Positions 24,086 through 32,294 of a stretch of DNA of 40,848 nt are shown here, piece by piece (position 1 is the first letter of the stretch; every line of letters starts with the position of its first letter). The notes under the pieces were generated by a model, which was not told the origin of the DNA, made no database searches, and saw only the letters and a program-made list of their open reading frames with translations. Position numbers and translations under genes: made by a program. This DNA is from CAYOVG01 sp964407285 (lineage in GTDB: Bacteria > Desulfobacterota > Syntrophobacteria > Syntrophobacterales > Syntrophobacteraceae), in the NCBI GenBank assembly GCA_964407285.1, contig CAYOVG010000015.1:1-40848 (forward strand), given 5' to 3'.

Positions 24086-25003
24086 ATGAAAGTGTTCATG
24101 ACGGGAGGCACGGGGTTCGTCGGAAGCTATTTTGCCCGTCGCTTCATCGAGTTGGGGCATGATGTATCGATGGTGGTTCGCGGGAAGGGGGTCGCCCTGA
24201 ACCGTCCGCAGGGGCTCTCGACGGTTCAGGGCGACCCCACCATTCCCGGGGAGTGGCAAAATAGCCTTGCCGATTGCGATGTGGTGATAAACCTGGCGGG
24301 GTCTTCCGTATTCACGCGCTGGACCAGGAACGTGCGGCGGACGATGATGAACAGCCGCATCCTCACGACCCGCAATGTGGTGGACGGGTTGGCGGCGCGC
24401 CGGGAAAGGGATGTGTTGCTCGTGAGCGCGTCCGCAATCGGATATTACGGAGCGCGCACCGACGATGCCGAACTCGATGAGAACGGTCCGCCGGGAAACG
24501 ACTTCCTTGCCGACCTCGGTCGTGCATGGGAAGCGGAGGCCGTCAGGGCCGAGCAGCATGGCGTGAGAGTGGCGCGATGCCGTATCGGCATAGTGCTGGG
24601 CAAGGGGGGAGGCGCTCTGGAGAAGATGATTCCGCCGTTCAGACGAGGCATCGGCGGCCCCTTGGGCAACGGGAAGCAGTGGTTTTCCTGGATCCACCAG
24701 GAGGACCTTTTCAGGATCATGCTCTTCCTCATGGAAAGAAAGAACGTCTCGGGGCCGGTAAACGGCACGGCGCCCGTCCCGGTGCGAAACGAGGAGATGG
24801 CCGGGGCGCTCGCCGCGGCGCTCGGAAAGACCCGCATGGCTCCGGCCGTTCCCGGCTTTATGCTCAAGCTGCTCCTCGGGGATTTCGGCGACGTGGTGCT
24901 CAAGGGGCAGCGGGTGATTCCCCGGAAACTTCTGGACGAAGGGTTCAGCTTCCGGTTTCCTACGGTGCGCGATGCCCTTGCCGATCTCGTGCAGCCGGGC
25001 TGA
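24086..25003 (+). CDS. TIGR01777/YfcH-family NAD(P)-dependent epimerase-like protein
   Basis: 305 residues, an extended short-chain dehydrogenase. The N-terminal Rossmann motif is TGGTGFVG (6-13). INLAGSSVFTRWT follows the strand 4 position, and SASAIGYYGARTDD holds the YYG that replaces the usual YxxxK catalytic pair. The C-terminal block VPGFMLKLLLGDFGDVVLKGQRVIPRKLLDEGF is diagnostic of this family, which includes E. coli YfcH. The substrate is unknown. GAGGAGCAGC sits before ATG 24086. Length is full. Confidence 0.9.
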   Translation: MKVFMTGGTGFVGSYFARRFIELGHDVSMVVRGKGVALNRPQGLSTVQGDPTIPGEWQNSLADCDVVINLAGSSVFTRWTRNVRRTMMNSRILTTRNVVDGLAARRERDVLLVSASAIGYYGARTDDAELDENGPPGNDFLADLGRAWEAEAVRAEQHGVRVARCRIGIVLGKGGGALEKMIPPFRRGIGGPLGNGKQWFSWIHQEDLFRIMLFLMERKNVSGPVNGTAPVPVRNEEMAGALAAALGKTRMAPAVPGFMLKLLLGDFGDVVLKGQRVIPRKLLDEGFSFRFPTVRDALADLVQPG

Positions 25004-25396
25004 GTGCACGGGAAGGCGGTTACGGGGCCGGTCAGGCGGTGAGACGGGACCGCTCAACCCTGTTGCCCCGGCTTCGAAATCACGATCATGGGCGGTGAGT
25101 ACCTCCGTTGAGTACGCCGTCGGAAGCGCATCGGGGACGGATGGGCCCGGCTGAGCCCATTGCCTGTTCCCGGAAGGAGGTTTATATTAGCATTGGTAGT
25201 ATGGGAGAACGGGAGAGAGGCAAGAGCACCCCAAAAGCGTCCTGCGGCATCTTCCTGCACGCCAAGGCCGGAACGCGGCCACCCCCTTGGAATCGCATCG
25301 GAGTTGACTTCAAGCGTCCTGTATGCTAAGAGACGGCGGGATCTTTTATGTACAAGGATCTTGCAGGGAGATGAGCGCGGGATTTTTTCGGACGGG
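25004..25396. other. spacer and leader before ptsH
   Basis: About 390 bases. TTGACT at 25304-25309 could be a -35 but no good -10 follows. GGAAGGAGG at 25171-25179 precedes a frame of about 40 codons (ATG 25201 to TAA 25327-25329) that resembles nothing I know and has proline/arginine-rich composition; I do not call it a gene. Confidence 0.4.
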
Positions 25397-25678
25397 ATGG
25401 CTGGCTTGGAACAAAATTTCATAGTTTCCAATAAGTTGGGAATACACGCGCGGGTGGCGGCACAGATCGTCAAGGTTGCGACCCAGTACGATTGCGAGCT
25501 GTGGGTCATGAAGGAAGGTGGAGACGGAACCAGGGTCAACGGCAAAAGTATTCTTGACCTGATGACGCTTATCTGCCCTCAGGGAACTAAAATCCGCATT
25601 CTGGCGAGGGGGAAAGACGCCGCTGACGCTCTTGAAGCCTTGACTGCGCTTTTTCAGACCAAGTTTGGAGAATCGTAA
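25397..25678 (+). CDS. ptsH: PTS phosphocarrier protein HPr
   Basis: 93 residues from ATG 25397. The phosphorylation site is NKLGIHARVAA with His17, and the regulatory-serine block is VNGKSILDLM with Ser51, so both phospho-sites are present. The fold length matches HPr (85-90). It accepts phosphate from Enzyme I and passes it to EIIA-type proteins. The ribosome site is weak (GACGGG); an earlier start in the same frame is possible. ptsI begins 185 bases downstream. No sugar-specific EII gene is in the window, so a regulatory PTS or distant EIIA partner is likely. Confidence 0.9.
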   Translation: MAGLEQNFIVSNKLGIHARVAAQIVKVATQYDCELWVMKEGGDGTRVNGKSILDLMTLICPQGTKIRILARGKDAADALEALTALFQTKFGES

Positions 25679-25862
25679 GGTTATGCACGATCCGGGTCCC
25701 TGATGCGGGACCGTACCGATATCCACTTCAAGGGTCGAAGATCGACTTCAGTTTTTCAGATTCAACGGATTTACGGATTCGAAGACGTAAGCGATTGCCT
25801 GCGGGAGAGCCTGCCTCAAGTTTACTCCTCCTTTAAGAGTCTTGCTTTACGGATAGGAATGT

Positions 25863-27680
25863 ATGGATCAGACGCTCGGAAGGATTCACGGAATAGGAGT
25901 ATCTCCGGGGATTGCCATTGGCAAAGCCTACGTGCTGGAGCGTGGGCAAATCCTCATTCCAACCTCTACGCTCTCCGGGGAGGAGCAGATCGAGGAGGAG
26001 TGCGCAAGGTTCGAGAAGGCGGTGGTCAAGGCCGAAAACGACCTGGAAGCGATCAAGCAAAGAATCTCCCCTGAATTCAAGGAGCATTCCTACCTGCTGG
26101 ACGTTCAACAGATGATCCTGAGGGAGCATCTGATTTACGACGAGGTGATGCGGCTCATCCGTAGCGAAAGGCTCAATGCCCAGTGGGCGCTCAACGTGGC
26201 CCTTGCGACTTCCCGCGCGATGTTCGATTCAATCCAGGACGATTACATAAGAAGCCGTATCGCCGATGTGGAAGCCGTCGGGGAGAGGTTGCACCGGAAC
26301 CTGGCGGGCCAGGAGCATGACACGCTGAACGGGATAAAGGAGCGGGTCATCGTCGTGGCCCGCGATCTGTCGCCCGCGGATACCGCCCAGTTGCGAGTCG
26401 AACGGACGTTGGGACTCGTCGTGGACATGGGAGGGCGAACGTCCCATACGTCCATTGTCGCCCGTTCCCTCAACATTCCCTGCGTGGTGGGAGCGGAACA
26501 GGCTTCCCGGACGGTTCGCACGGGCGACGTCATCATCGTTGACGGCGCCTCGGGGTTCGTCATCGTCGCTCCCACAGAGGAAGAGATCAGCTATTACTAC
26601 GAGCGCCAGGACGCCCTCGACAGTTACCTTAAGGAGATCGCCCGGAGGGCGCACCTGGAAGCCCGGACTCAGGACGGCTCGCGGGTGCTGGTGGAAGCCA
26701 ACATCGAGCTTCTGGAAGAGGTCGTGGCCGCCAAGGACAACGGGTCCGAGGGGATAGGGCTCTACCGTACCGAATTTTTCTTCATGAACCGGCGGGACCT
26801 GCCGGACGAGGAGCAGCTTTTCAACCATTACCGGGAACTGGCGGAACTCATGGCCCCGCAGTGGGTGACCATGAGGACGCTGGATCTGGGGGCCGACAAA
26901 CTGAGCGCCTGGTACCCCCATTTGAAGGAGAACAACCCGGCCCTGGGCCTTCGTTCGATCCGGCTCTGCCTCCTGTGCAAGGACCTGTTCAAAATGCAGC
27001 TCCGGGCGATTCTGCGGGCAAGCGCGGACACTCGCAACATACGGTTGATGTTCCCTCTCATCTCCGGGGTCGGCGAATTGATAGAAGCCAGGGGCGTACT
27101 GAAGGAAGTCCAGGAGGAACTCACCTTGAAGCGGATACCCTTCAACGAGAATATTCCCCTTGGAGTCATGGTCGAGGTCCCGTCGGCGGTGGCGGTCGCC
27201 GATCTTCTGGCGCGGGAAGTGGAATTTTTCAGCATCGGGACCAACGACCTGATCCAGTACAGCCTCGCCATCGACCGTGTCAACGAGCACGTCGCCTACC
27301 TGTATGAGCCGCTCCACCCCGCGGTGCTGAGGCTCATCAAGCAGACGGTGGACGCGGGGCACAAGGCCGGCATAAAAGTGTGCATATGTGGTGAAATGGC
27401 GGGAGAGCCGCTCTACGTTCCCATACTCCTGGGATTGAACCTGGACTCTTTCAGCATGAACCCTCAGTCGATTCCCCGCGTCAAGAACCTTATCTGCAGG
27501 GCGCGGGTGAAGGATTGCCGGGCGTTCGTGAAGAAAGCCCTCCAGATGAGGACCGCGCGTGAGATCAGCGAGGTGCTCCAGGACACGGTGTTGAAGAACT
27601 TCCCCGAGGAGTTCAAATACTTCGACCCCAGCGCTCTTACGCCCAAAGGCGTCGATTACAACCGCAGAAGGAACTTATGA
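25863..27680 (+). CDS. ptsI: PEP-protein phosphotransferase Enzyme I
   Basis: 605 residues, full length. The N-terminal HPr-interacting domain begins GRIHGIGVSPGIAIGKAY. The phospho-histidine is His195 in GGRTSHTSIVARSLNIP. The C-terminal PEP-binding TIM barrel has GSEGIGLYRTEFFFMNR, PALGLRSIR, LMFPLISG, GVMVEVPSA, FFSIGTNDLIQYSLAIDR and the catalytic Cys region VCICGEMAG. It transfers phosphate from PEP to HPr (ptsH, upstream). Sequence GATAGGA lies before the ATG. smpB follows after 65 bases, so read-through is plausible. Confidence 0.95.
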   Translation: MDQTLGRIHGIGVSPGIAIGKAYVLERGQILIPTSTLSGEEQIEEECARFEKAVVKAENDLEAIKQRISPEFKEHSYLLDVQQMILREHLIYDEVMRLIRSERLNAQWALNVALATSRAMFDSIQDDYIRSRIADVEAVGERLHRNLAGQEHDTLNGIKERVIVVARDLSPADTAQLRVERTLGLVVDMGGRTSHTSIVARSLNIPCVVGAEQASRTVRTGDVIIVDGASGFVIVAPTEEEISYYYERQDALDSYLKEIARRAHLEARTQDGSRVLVEANIELLEEVVAAKDNGSEGIGLYRTEFFFMNRRDLPDEEQLFNHYRELAELMAPQWVTMRTLDLGADKLSAWYPHLKENNPALGLRSIRLCLLCKDLFKMQLRAILRASADTRNIRLMFPLISGVGELIEARGVLKEVQEELTLKRIPFNENIPLGVMVEVPSAVAVADLLAREVEFFSIGTNDLIQYSLAIDRVNEHVAYLYEPLHPAVLRLIKQTVDAGHKAGIKVCICGEMAGEPLYVPILLGLNLDSFSMNPQSIPRVKNLICRARVKDCRAFVKKALQMRTAREISEVLQDTVLKNFPEEFKYFDPSALTPKGVDYNRRRNL

Positions 27681-27745
27681 AAACGAATGGCGGGGAGTCC
27701 GTCGGAAAGCGCCGACGAGTCTCCCGCCCGGATGCAAAATAAGCC

Positions 27746-28234
27746 ATGGCCAATGAGAAGAAAACATCGGGAAGCGGTGGAATTCGTATAGTCTGCCAGA
27801 ACAAGAAGGCCTACTTCGACTACGAGATCCTGGAATCCATGGAGGCGGGCATAGTGCTCCTGGGTACGGAGGTGAAATCCCTCCGAGAGGGACGGGCCAA
27901 TCTGAAGGACAGTTACGCAAAGATCAGGAAGGGGGAGTTGTACCTGCAGGGTTTTCACATCAGTCCCTACACCCATGCGTCATACAACAACCATGAACCC
28001 GAGCGGGTGAGGAAGCTCCTGCTGCACGCTCGCGAGATCAGCCGCCTTGCCGGCAAGACGCAGGAGAAGGGGCTCGCCCTGATACCCCTCAAAGTCTACT
28101 TCAAGGGGGGGAAGGTCAAGGTGGAGCTGGGCCTGGCGCGGGGCAAGAAGCTCTACGACAAGCGGGAGAGCCTCAAGAAAAAACAGGAAGCGCGCGAGAT
28201 GTCCCGGTTGAAGAAGAACTACAAGGTCAGTTAG
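27746..28234 (+). CDS. smpB: SsrA-binding protein SmpB
   Basis: 162 residues, typical. Family blocks: KKAYFDYEILESMEAGIVLLGTEVKSLREGRANLKDSYA, HISPYTHASYNNHEPERVRKLLLH, and the basic tail GKKLYDKRESLKKKQEAREMSRLKK that enters the ribosomal decoding centre. The N-terminus has about ten extra residues. It binds tmRNA and brings it to stalled ribosomes; its RNA partner ssrA begins 370 bases downstream on the same strand. The ribosome site before ATG 27746 is poor. Confidence 0.97.
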   Translation: MANEKKTSGSGGIRIVCQNKKAYFDYEILESMEAGIVLLGTEVKSLREGRANLKDSYAKIRKGELYLQGFHISPYTHASYNNHEPERVRKLLLHAREISRLAGKTQEKGLALIPLKVYFKGGKVKVELGLARGKKLYDKRESLKKKQEAREMSRLKKNYKVS

Positions 28235-28242
28235 CGGCTGGG

Positions 28243-28350
28243 GTGCGGATTGCGCTTCGGGTTGCGCTTCGGGTTGCGGGTTACGAGTTGCGGGTAGCGG
28301 GTTACGGGTTGCGAGTTGCGGGTTGCGGGTTGCGGGTTGCGGGTTCCGTG
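28243..28350 (+). repeat. GGGTTGC heptamer repeat tract (right copy)
   Basis: About fifteen variants of GGGTTGC/GGGTTAC/GGGTAGC in 7-base steps, with exact GGGTTGC repeats near 28319-28344. It fills the spacer between smpB and the ssrA promoter. Bases 28273-28292 recur inverted at 85-104. Confidence 0.9.
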
Positions 28351-28357
28351 GATTGGA

Positions 28358-28383
28358 CCGTTTCGTGGGTGGTGGCGTGAAAA
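28358..28383 (+). repeat. 26-nt dispersed element, copy 1
   Basis: CCGTTTCG-T-GGG-T-GG-T-GGCGTGAAAA. It matches 39631-39656 at 23 of 26 positions. A shorter relative (CCGCTTCGCGGGAGGCG) follows at about 28407. Confidence 0.65.
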
Positions 28384-28531
28384 CCACAACCGGACAGAGA
28401 TCGGACCGCTTCGCGGGAGGCGACCCGGAAGCGTTACCCTGCTTTGAACCATGCCCTGTCGAAACACGTGAGCACCTGGGCGCCTGAATTGGGACCACGG
28501 GATCTATCGAAGAAAATTCTTCGGAACCATG

Positions 28532-28559
28532 TTGACTTCCGCACTTAAGAGATTATAAT
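28532..28559 (+). promoter_or_regulatory. ssrA promoter
   Basis: TTGACT (28532-28537), 16-base spacer, TATAAT (28554-28559). Transcription near 28566 would give a 5' extension of about 38 bases that RNase P removes to make the tmRNA end at 28604. Confidence 0.85.
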
Positions 28560-28603
28560 TTATCCATAATTGATTGATTGGTTGTATGAACCACAACACC
28601 CGA

Positions 28604-28956
28604 GGGGGCGAAACGGGTTCGACGGAGGTAAAGAAGTTTAAGCTGCATGTCGAGGTCCTGACTGCTCGTAAAACAGGCGGGAATAAACACAAACGCAGAC
28701 GACTATGCGTACGCCGTAGCCGCTTAGCGGCTACCGTTCCTCTTTCTTGTTCCTGCGGAGTCTGAGGAGCGTCGATTAGTGGGATAGCGGCTGAAGTGGC
28801 GCCTTGGGCTTCAGCGGCGAAACTTAAAAGGCTAGTTCCGATGGTATCCAGCCTGTGGGGAGACCTGAGGAGCGAAAATTAAAAACCCGGGATAAACATG
28901 TAGATGCTTAGACGGAATGCTTTCGGACGCGGGTTCGACTCCCGCCGCCTCCACCA
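28604..28956 (+). ncRNA. ssrA: transfer-messenger RNA (tmRNA)
   Basis: 353 bases. The ends form the tRNA-like part: GGGGGCG (28604-28610) pairs with CGCCTCC before the encoded ACCA, followed by GAAACGGGTTCGAC at the 5' end as in other tmRNAs. The T arm is GCGGG-TTCGACT-CCCGC (28929-28945). The tag frame starts at GCA 28695 and reads ADDYAYAVAA to TAG 28725-28727, a normal ten-residue degradation tag ending in AVAA. It is next to smpB. Its 3' end abuts a recombinase remnant, consistent with use as an integration site. Confidence 0.97.
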
Positions 28957-28991
28957 AATTTTGGTTACAAAATAAACATGTTGTGTTTCAC

Positions 28992-29043
28992 AACCTCTTA
29001 CTTTCTCCGGTCTTCTTAGTGAAAGTAGGAGGTTTTGCTTTTT
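28992..29043 (+). terminator. terminator after ssrA
   Basis: AACCTCTTACTTTC (28992-29005) pairs with GAAAGTAGGAGGTT (29021-29034) with one G-U pair, followed by TTTTGCTTTTTT. The right arm doubles as the last codons of the recombinase remnant on the minus strand, so the terminator may be element-derived. Confidence 0.9.
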
Positions 29044-29168
29044 AAGCCCAAGAAATCCCTGCCGGAATACCTCGGAATCTTGCCCGCGTCTTCCTCGAGA
29101 CCTTTCACGTGGTTCCCGTATATCTCATACACCATCGATTTCTGCGCATGTCCCGATTTTAACGTTGG
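29017..29168 (-). pseudogene. C-terminal remnant of a tyrosine recombinase (integrase)
   Basis: After a TGA (29169-29171), the minus-strand frame reads about 50 codons to TAA at 29017. LKSGHAQKSMVYEIYGNHV matches the last box of phage-type integrases: the GH pair of the active site followed by the nucleophile Tyr in YEIYGNHV. It is followed by a KGLEEDAGKIPRYSGRDF tail of the sort seen in this group. The rest of the catalytic domain and the DNA-binding domain are missing. Its position right at the 3' end of ssrA is where an integrative element leaves its integrase. Too short to be functional. Confidence 0.8.
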
Positions 29169-29180
29169 TCAAATGTAACG

Positions 29181-29522
29181 CTATGTTACGTAAGTCTCCC
29201 GCATTTCAACCAACTGGGCCGCTCCCGTCCTTGGATGCGTTTCCAGCTTGCGCCGCCTGGCCCACTCATACGCCTTGTCGTGGTGATCGACATAGCACAG
29301 CAGCAGGCCGGATTCCGTCTTGTGGACAATGATCCGGAGGTCGCTGCCGGCCCGCGCCGACCAGAAATTGGGGTCTTTCGCCCTGTCGAGCTTGTGGAGC
29401 TTCATGCCGGGATTGGCGGGATTGAGTTGAAGGTCGAAGGCGATGGCTTTGACCGCCTTCCGTTCCTCGCCGGTAAGCCGGCCGAGACTGTTCGTGAACG
29501 TGTCGGCAATGCGAAATTCCAC
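29181..29522 (-). CDS. RelE-fold protein, probably the truncated N-terminus of a RelE-helicase fusion
   Basis: 113 residues from GTG 29522, with GGAG upstream overlapping the Mod stop. The sequence FRIADTFTNSLGRLTGEE, NPANPGMKLHKLDRAKDPNFWSARAGSDLRIIVHKT and LLLCYVDHHDKAYEWARRRKLETHP is a RelE/ParE-type fold. As I know the family, this exact pattern is the N-terminal domain of long UvrD/Rep-type helicases, and GAAQLVEMRE is where the linker to the helicase begins. Here it runs into YVT-stop at once, next to the integrase remnant, so the helicase part seems deleted. No antitoxin gene is adjacent, which argues against a simple toxin. It is the third gene after res and mod. Confidence 0.75.
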   Translation of the reverse strand: MEFRIADTFTNSLGRLTGEERKAVKAIAFDLQLNPANPGMKLHKLDRAKDPNFWSARAGSDLRIIVHKTESGLLLCYVDHHDKAYEWARRRKLETHPRTGAAQLVEMRETYVT

Positions 29523-29533
29523 CTGTTACTCCA

Positions 29534-32293
29534 CTACTCCACCCGGAATACCTTCATCACTTCATCGCCGAGGTGGTTGATCACCTTGACGGCGATGCGG
29601 CCCGACCGAGGCTTGTCGAACGGTCGAGAGACGTCGCTGTGAAGCGATTCCCAGGCTTCTTCGTTGATCTCGGCGCGGAGCGTGGTCTTCAGCGCCTTGT
29701 ACGGGTCGTTTGACCCCAGGAAGTACGCGTGCCGGACAAAGAAGCTTTCCTCGTTGTAGTCGGTGTCGATAAACCAGCAGGCGATCCCTTCGGCCCCGTC
29801 GCTTCGGATTTCTCCGGTATTGGGGTGGAAGACGTCCACGCCGTTGATCTTCACCCGGAGTTGGCCGTTCCCGGCTTCCATGATGTCTATGTCCGGCTCG
29901 CCGAATATGACGAACAGGTTCCCCTTGCCGGTGTTCTTCAGGTCGTCGGCCATGTGCAGGTCGGCATTCATGCGCGCCTTGAGCACCGGAATGCGGCCGA
30001 GCTTTTTGAAGTCCGTCGACTGGGCGTCGTAGTTGAAAGCGCAGGTGATGAGCACATCGAAATCGGCGTCACCGGCCTCGCGGGCGGCGGCCACGAGATC
30101 GGGACGCGACACGGTGCCGAACTCGGGTCCGATGAAGATGGCTGCCCGTTTTTCCGTGCCCGTCCCGGAATCGCCTTCGGTGTATCTGCCTTCGGCGCAG
30201 ACGAGGTCGCCGGGCCACGGAGCAATCGATGTGAAGTTGATTTTGTCTTCCTTGTGAGCCTGCTGCACTCCGGCCATCTTGAGGTTTTCCAGGATCATCG
30301 AGGCGAAATCCTGTCCCTTGCCGAAGCCGGCCCTGGGTTCCTCGGCGCGGTCGATCAACTCGTCATCCGCGCCCACCGTCAACACCCGATGCGGGGAAAG
30401 GCTTTCGACCGTGAAGGGGCCGGAAACGCGGACCTTCTTCTTGTCCTCGTAGGGTTTGTCGTAGAGGTATTCGAAGTCGGCCTTGGCGGCGATGGATGCG
30501 TCGATCTCCCTTTGCCGTGCGATGCGCTGCTTCCACCATTCCGCATGGAGGTCTTTTACCTCTTGAGGCCATTTATTTTCGGGATCGCGGGGGATTTCCC
30601 ATTCCTCCCATGTCTTGCCCAGGGATTTGTTGAGCCGCTCGCGGATTGGTTCCAGGGTTTCCTGGAATTTTTCCCAAATCACGTCTATTTCAGCGTTGTT
30701 GGCGATGGATTTAAGCGTGATGTGCGGTACACGCTCATAAACAAAACCCTGCCTGATATTTCCGCGAGTCGGGGCGTTGGAAGAAGTGGTTCGCGTGATC
30801 TCGGCTTCCTTGCGTTGACCTTCGTGGCTGTCGGCCAGTAAGTAGTAAGGATAGCGTGCCCCCATGATGCGGGCGCGGGCTAATGCAAGAGCGACGCGGG
30901 AGGTGTCAATCGTGATCCAGCGGCGACCCCATTGTTCGGCAACGTAGGCGGTTGTCCCGGAGCCGCAAGTTGGGTCAAGGACAAGGTCGCCTGGGTCTGT
31001 TGCCATTAAAAGGCATCGCTCTACAACTTTAGTAGATGTCTGCACCACATAGATTTTGGGGTCAGCATAACCAGAAATAATAGCATCGTTCCAGTTGTTG
31101 CTGAAGGTAGTTACTGGGAAATCGTCTTCATAACGTCGATATCGAATGCGTTTACCCACTCCAATAAGCCTCATAGCCCTTGCCAGCCGCGGCATTCCAT
31201 CGCGGGATGCTTTCCAATGAGTGTTTGGAGGAAGTTCATACTCTTTCCCCTGAAGCAAAATCGGATAGGTTCCGGCCTCGCTTGCTCCCTGCGAACTAAT
31301 TGTATCCGGCATGAAATGAGGGTCTCCCAGGCAGCACTCATCTCGAAAGTTATCATAGCTTGTATACTGTGTCGCAAGTAGTTCATTGGATTTTGCGGCA
31401 AAGACTTGCCTGTACTTCATGTGGGGCCAACTCTTGGCATACCACAGGCACATGTCATAGATGTTCTCCAAATAAGCAGCCCCGAAACCGGAAGTCTTCT
31501 TAAATGATATTGTCGAAATGAAATTTCTCTCAGCAAACACCTCATCCATCAAAGCCCGCACGCGATGAACGTTCTCATCGCCAATCTGGACAAAAATTGA
31601 GCCGGAATCAGCCAATAAGTCTCGCGCCACCGTCAGTCGATCCCGCAAATACGTCAGATACGAGTGAATCCCATTCCGCCAGGTATCCCGAAACGCCTTC
31701 ACCTGTTCCGGTTCGCGGGTGATATGCTCGACGTTTCCGTCTTTCACGTCCCGGCTTGTCGTGGACCACTGGAAATTGGAGTTGAATTTGATGCCGTAAG
31801 GCGGGTCGATGTAGATACACTGGACCTGCCCGCGAAGGCCCTCCCTCTCCGCCAATGACGCCATAACCTGAAGGCTGTCGCCGAGAATCATCCGATTCGA
31901 CCAGTTTGCGTCGTGCTTGTAGAACTCGGTCTTTGCATTTTCGCTCGGCAGGCCGTTGAAGTCGGAAAACATATTGATCTGCCGCGGCTTGCCCACATCT
32001 TCCCGCTCGCGCGTCTGGCGGACCAGGTCATCGATCAGCACCTTCGGGTGTACCTTCTCCTGGATATACAGAGGCGGGGCGTGGACAACCAGGTCGGACC
32101 AGTCCTGCTCGTCCTTACCGCGCCAGACAAGCTGAGGGTCGAGATCGCGGTTTCGGCGCTCATAGGCGACCCTGATGGGATCTTGCTCCTCCTTGCGCAT
32201 CACGGACTGGTACTCGGCGGTAGGAATGTTCTTTCGCGTCGCATCATCGTGCGTGATGGTTTCAATGGTCTTTGTCGTTGTCATTTTGGCCAT
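29534..32293 (-). CDS. type III-like site-specific DNA methyltransferase (Mod), beta class
   Basis: 919 residues. Motif order is DPPY (163-166) before DPTCGSGT (440-447), the beta-class order of N6-adenine or N4-cytosine methylases. The 240-430 interval between them is the target-recognition region. The C-terminal 400 residues (from about PHITLKSIANNAE) are the extension of this large Mod subgroup. It should methylate one strand of a short asymmetric site and give Res its specificity. The stop and start relations are tight: one base from the Res stop upstream and 11 bases to the RelE-fold gene. Codons for 240-430 are much richer in A/T than the rest. No frameshift or lost motif is seen, so it may be active. 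Confidence 0.9.
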   Translation of the reverse strand: MAKMTTTKTIETITHDDATRKNIPTAEYQSVMRKEEQDPIRVAYERRNRDLDPQLVWRGKDEQDWSDLVVHAPPLYIQEKVHPKVLIDDLVRQTREREDVGKPRQINMFSDFNGLPSENAKTEFYKHDANWSNRMILGDSLQVMASLAEREGLRGQVQCIYIDPPYGIKFNSNFQWSTTSRDVKDGNVEHITREPEQVKAFRDTWRNGIHSYLTYLRDRLTVARDLLADSGSIFVQIGDENVHRVRALMDEVFAERNFISTISFKKTSGFGAAYLENIYDMCLWYAKSWPHMKYRQVFAAKSNELLATQYTSYDNFRDECCLGDPHFMPDTISSQGASEAGTYPILLQGKEYELPPNTHWKASRDGMPRLARAMRLIGVGKRIRYRRYEDDFPVTTFSNNWNDAIISGYADPKIYVVQTSTKVVERCLLMATDPGDLVLDPTCGSGTTAYVAEQWGRRWITIDTSRVALALARARIMGARYPYYLLADSHEGQRKEAEITRTTSSNAPTRGNIRQGFVYERVPHITLKSIANNAEIDVIWEKFQETLEPIRERLNKSLGKTWEEWEIPRDPENKWPQEVKDLHAEWWKQRIARQREIDASIAAKADFEYLYDKPYEDKKKVRVSGPFTVESLSPHRVLTVGADDELIDRAEEPRAGFGKGQDFASMILENLKMAGVQQAHKEDKINFTSIAPWPGDLVCAEGRYTEGDSGTGTEKRAAIFIGPEFGTVSRPDLVAAAREAGDADFDVLITCAFNYDAQSTDFKKLGRIPVLKARMNADLHMADDLKNTGKGNLFVIFGEPDIDIMEAGNGQLRVKINGVDVFHPNTGEIRSDGAEGIACWFIDTDYNEESFFVRHAYFLGSNDPYKALKTTLRAEINEEAWESLHSDVSRPFDKPRSGRIAVKVINHLGDEVMKVFRVE

Positions 32294-32294
32294 C

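Noticed and set aside
25108..25329. A 73-codon frame before ptsH, with GGAAGGAGG inside it
   Set aside because: Arg/Pro-rich, no family resemblance, and the strong ribosome site is badly spaced for any start in this frame.
29181..29522. Reading the RelE-fold gene as an ordinary type II toxin
   Set aside because: No antitoxin gene is adjacent, and the sequence fits the N-terminal domain of RelE-helicase fusions better. The simple toxin reading stays possible but is less likely.
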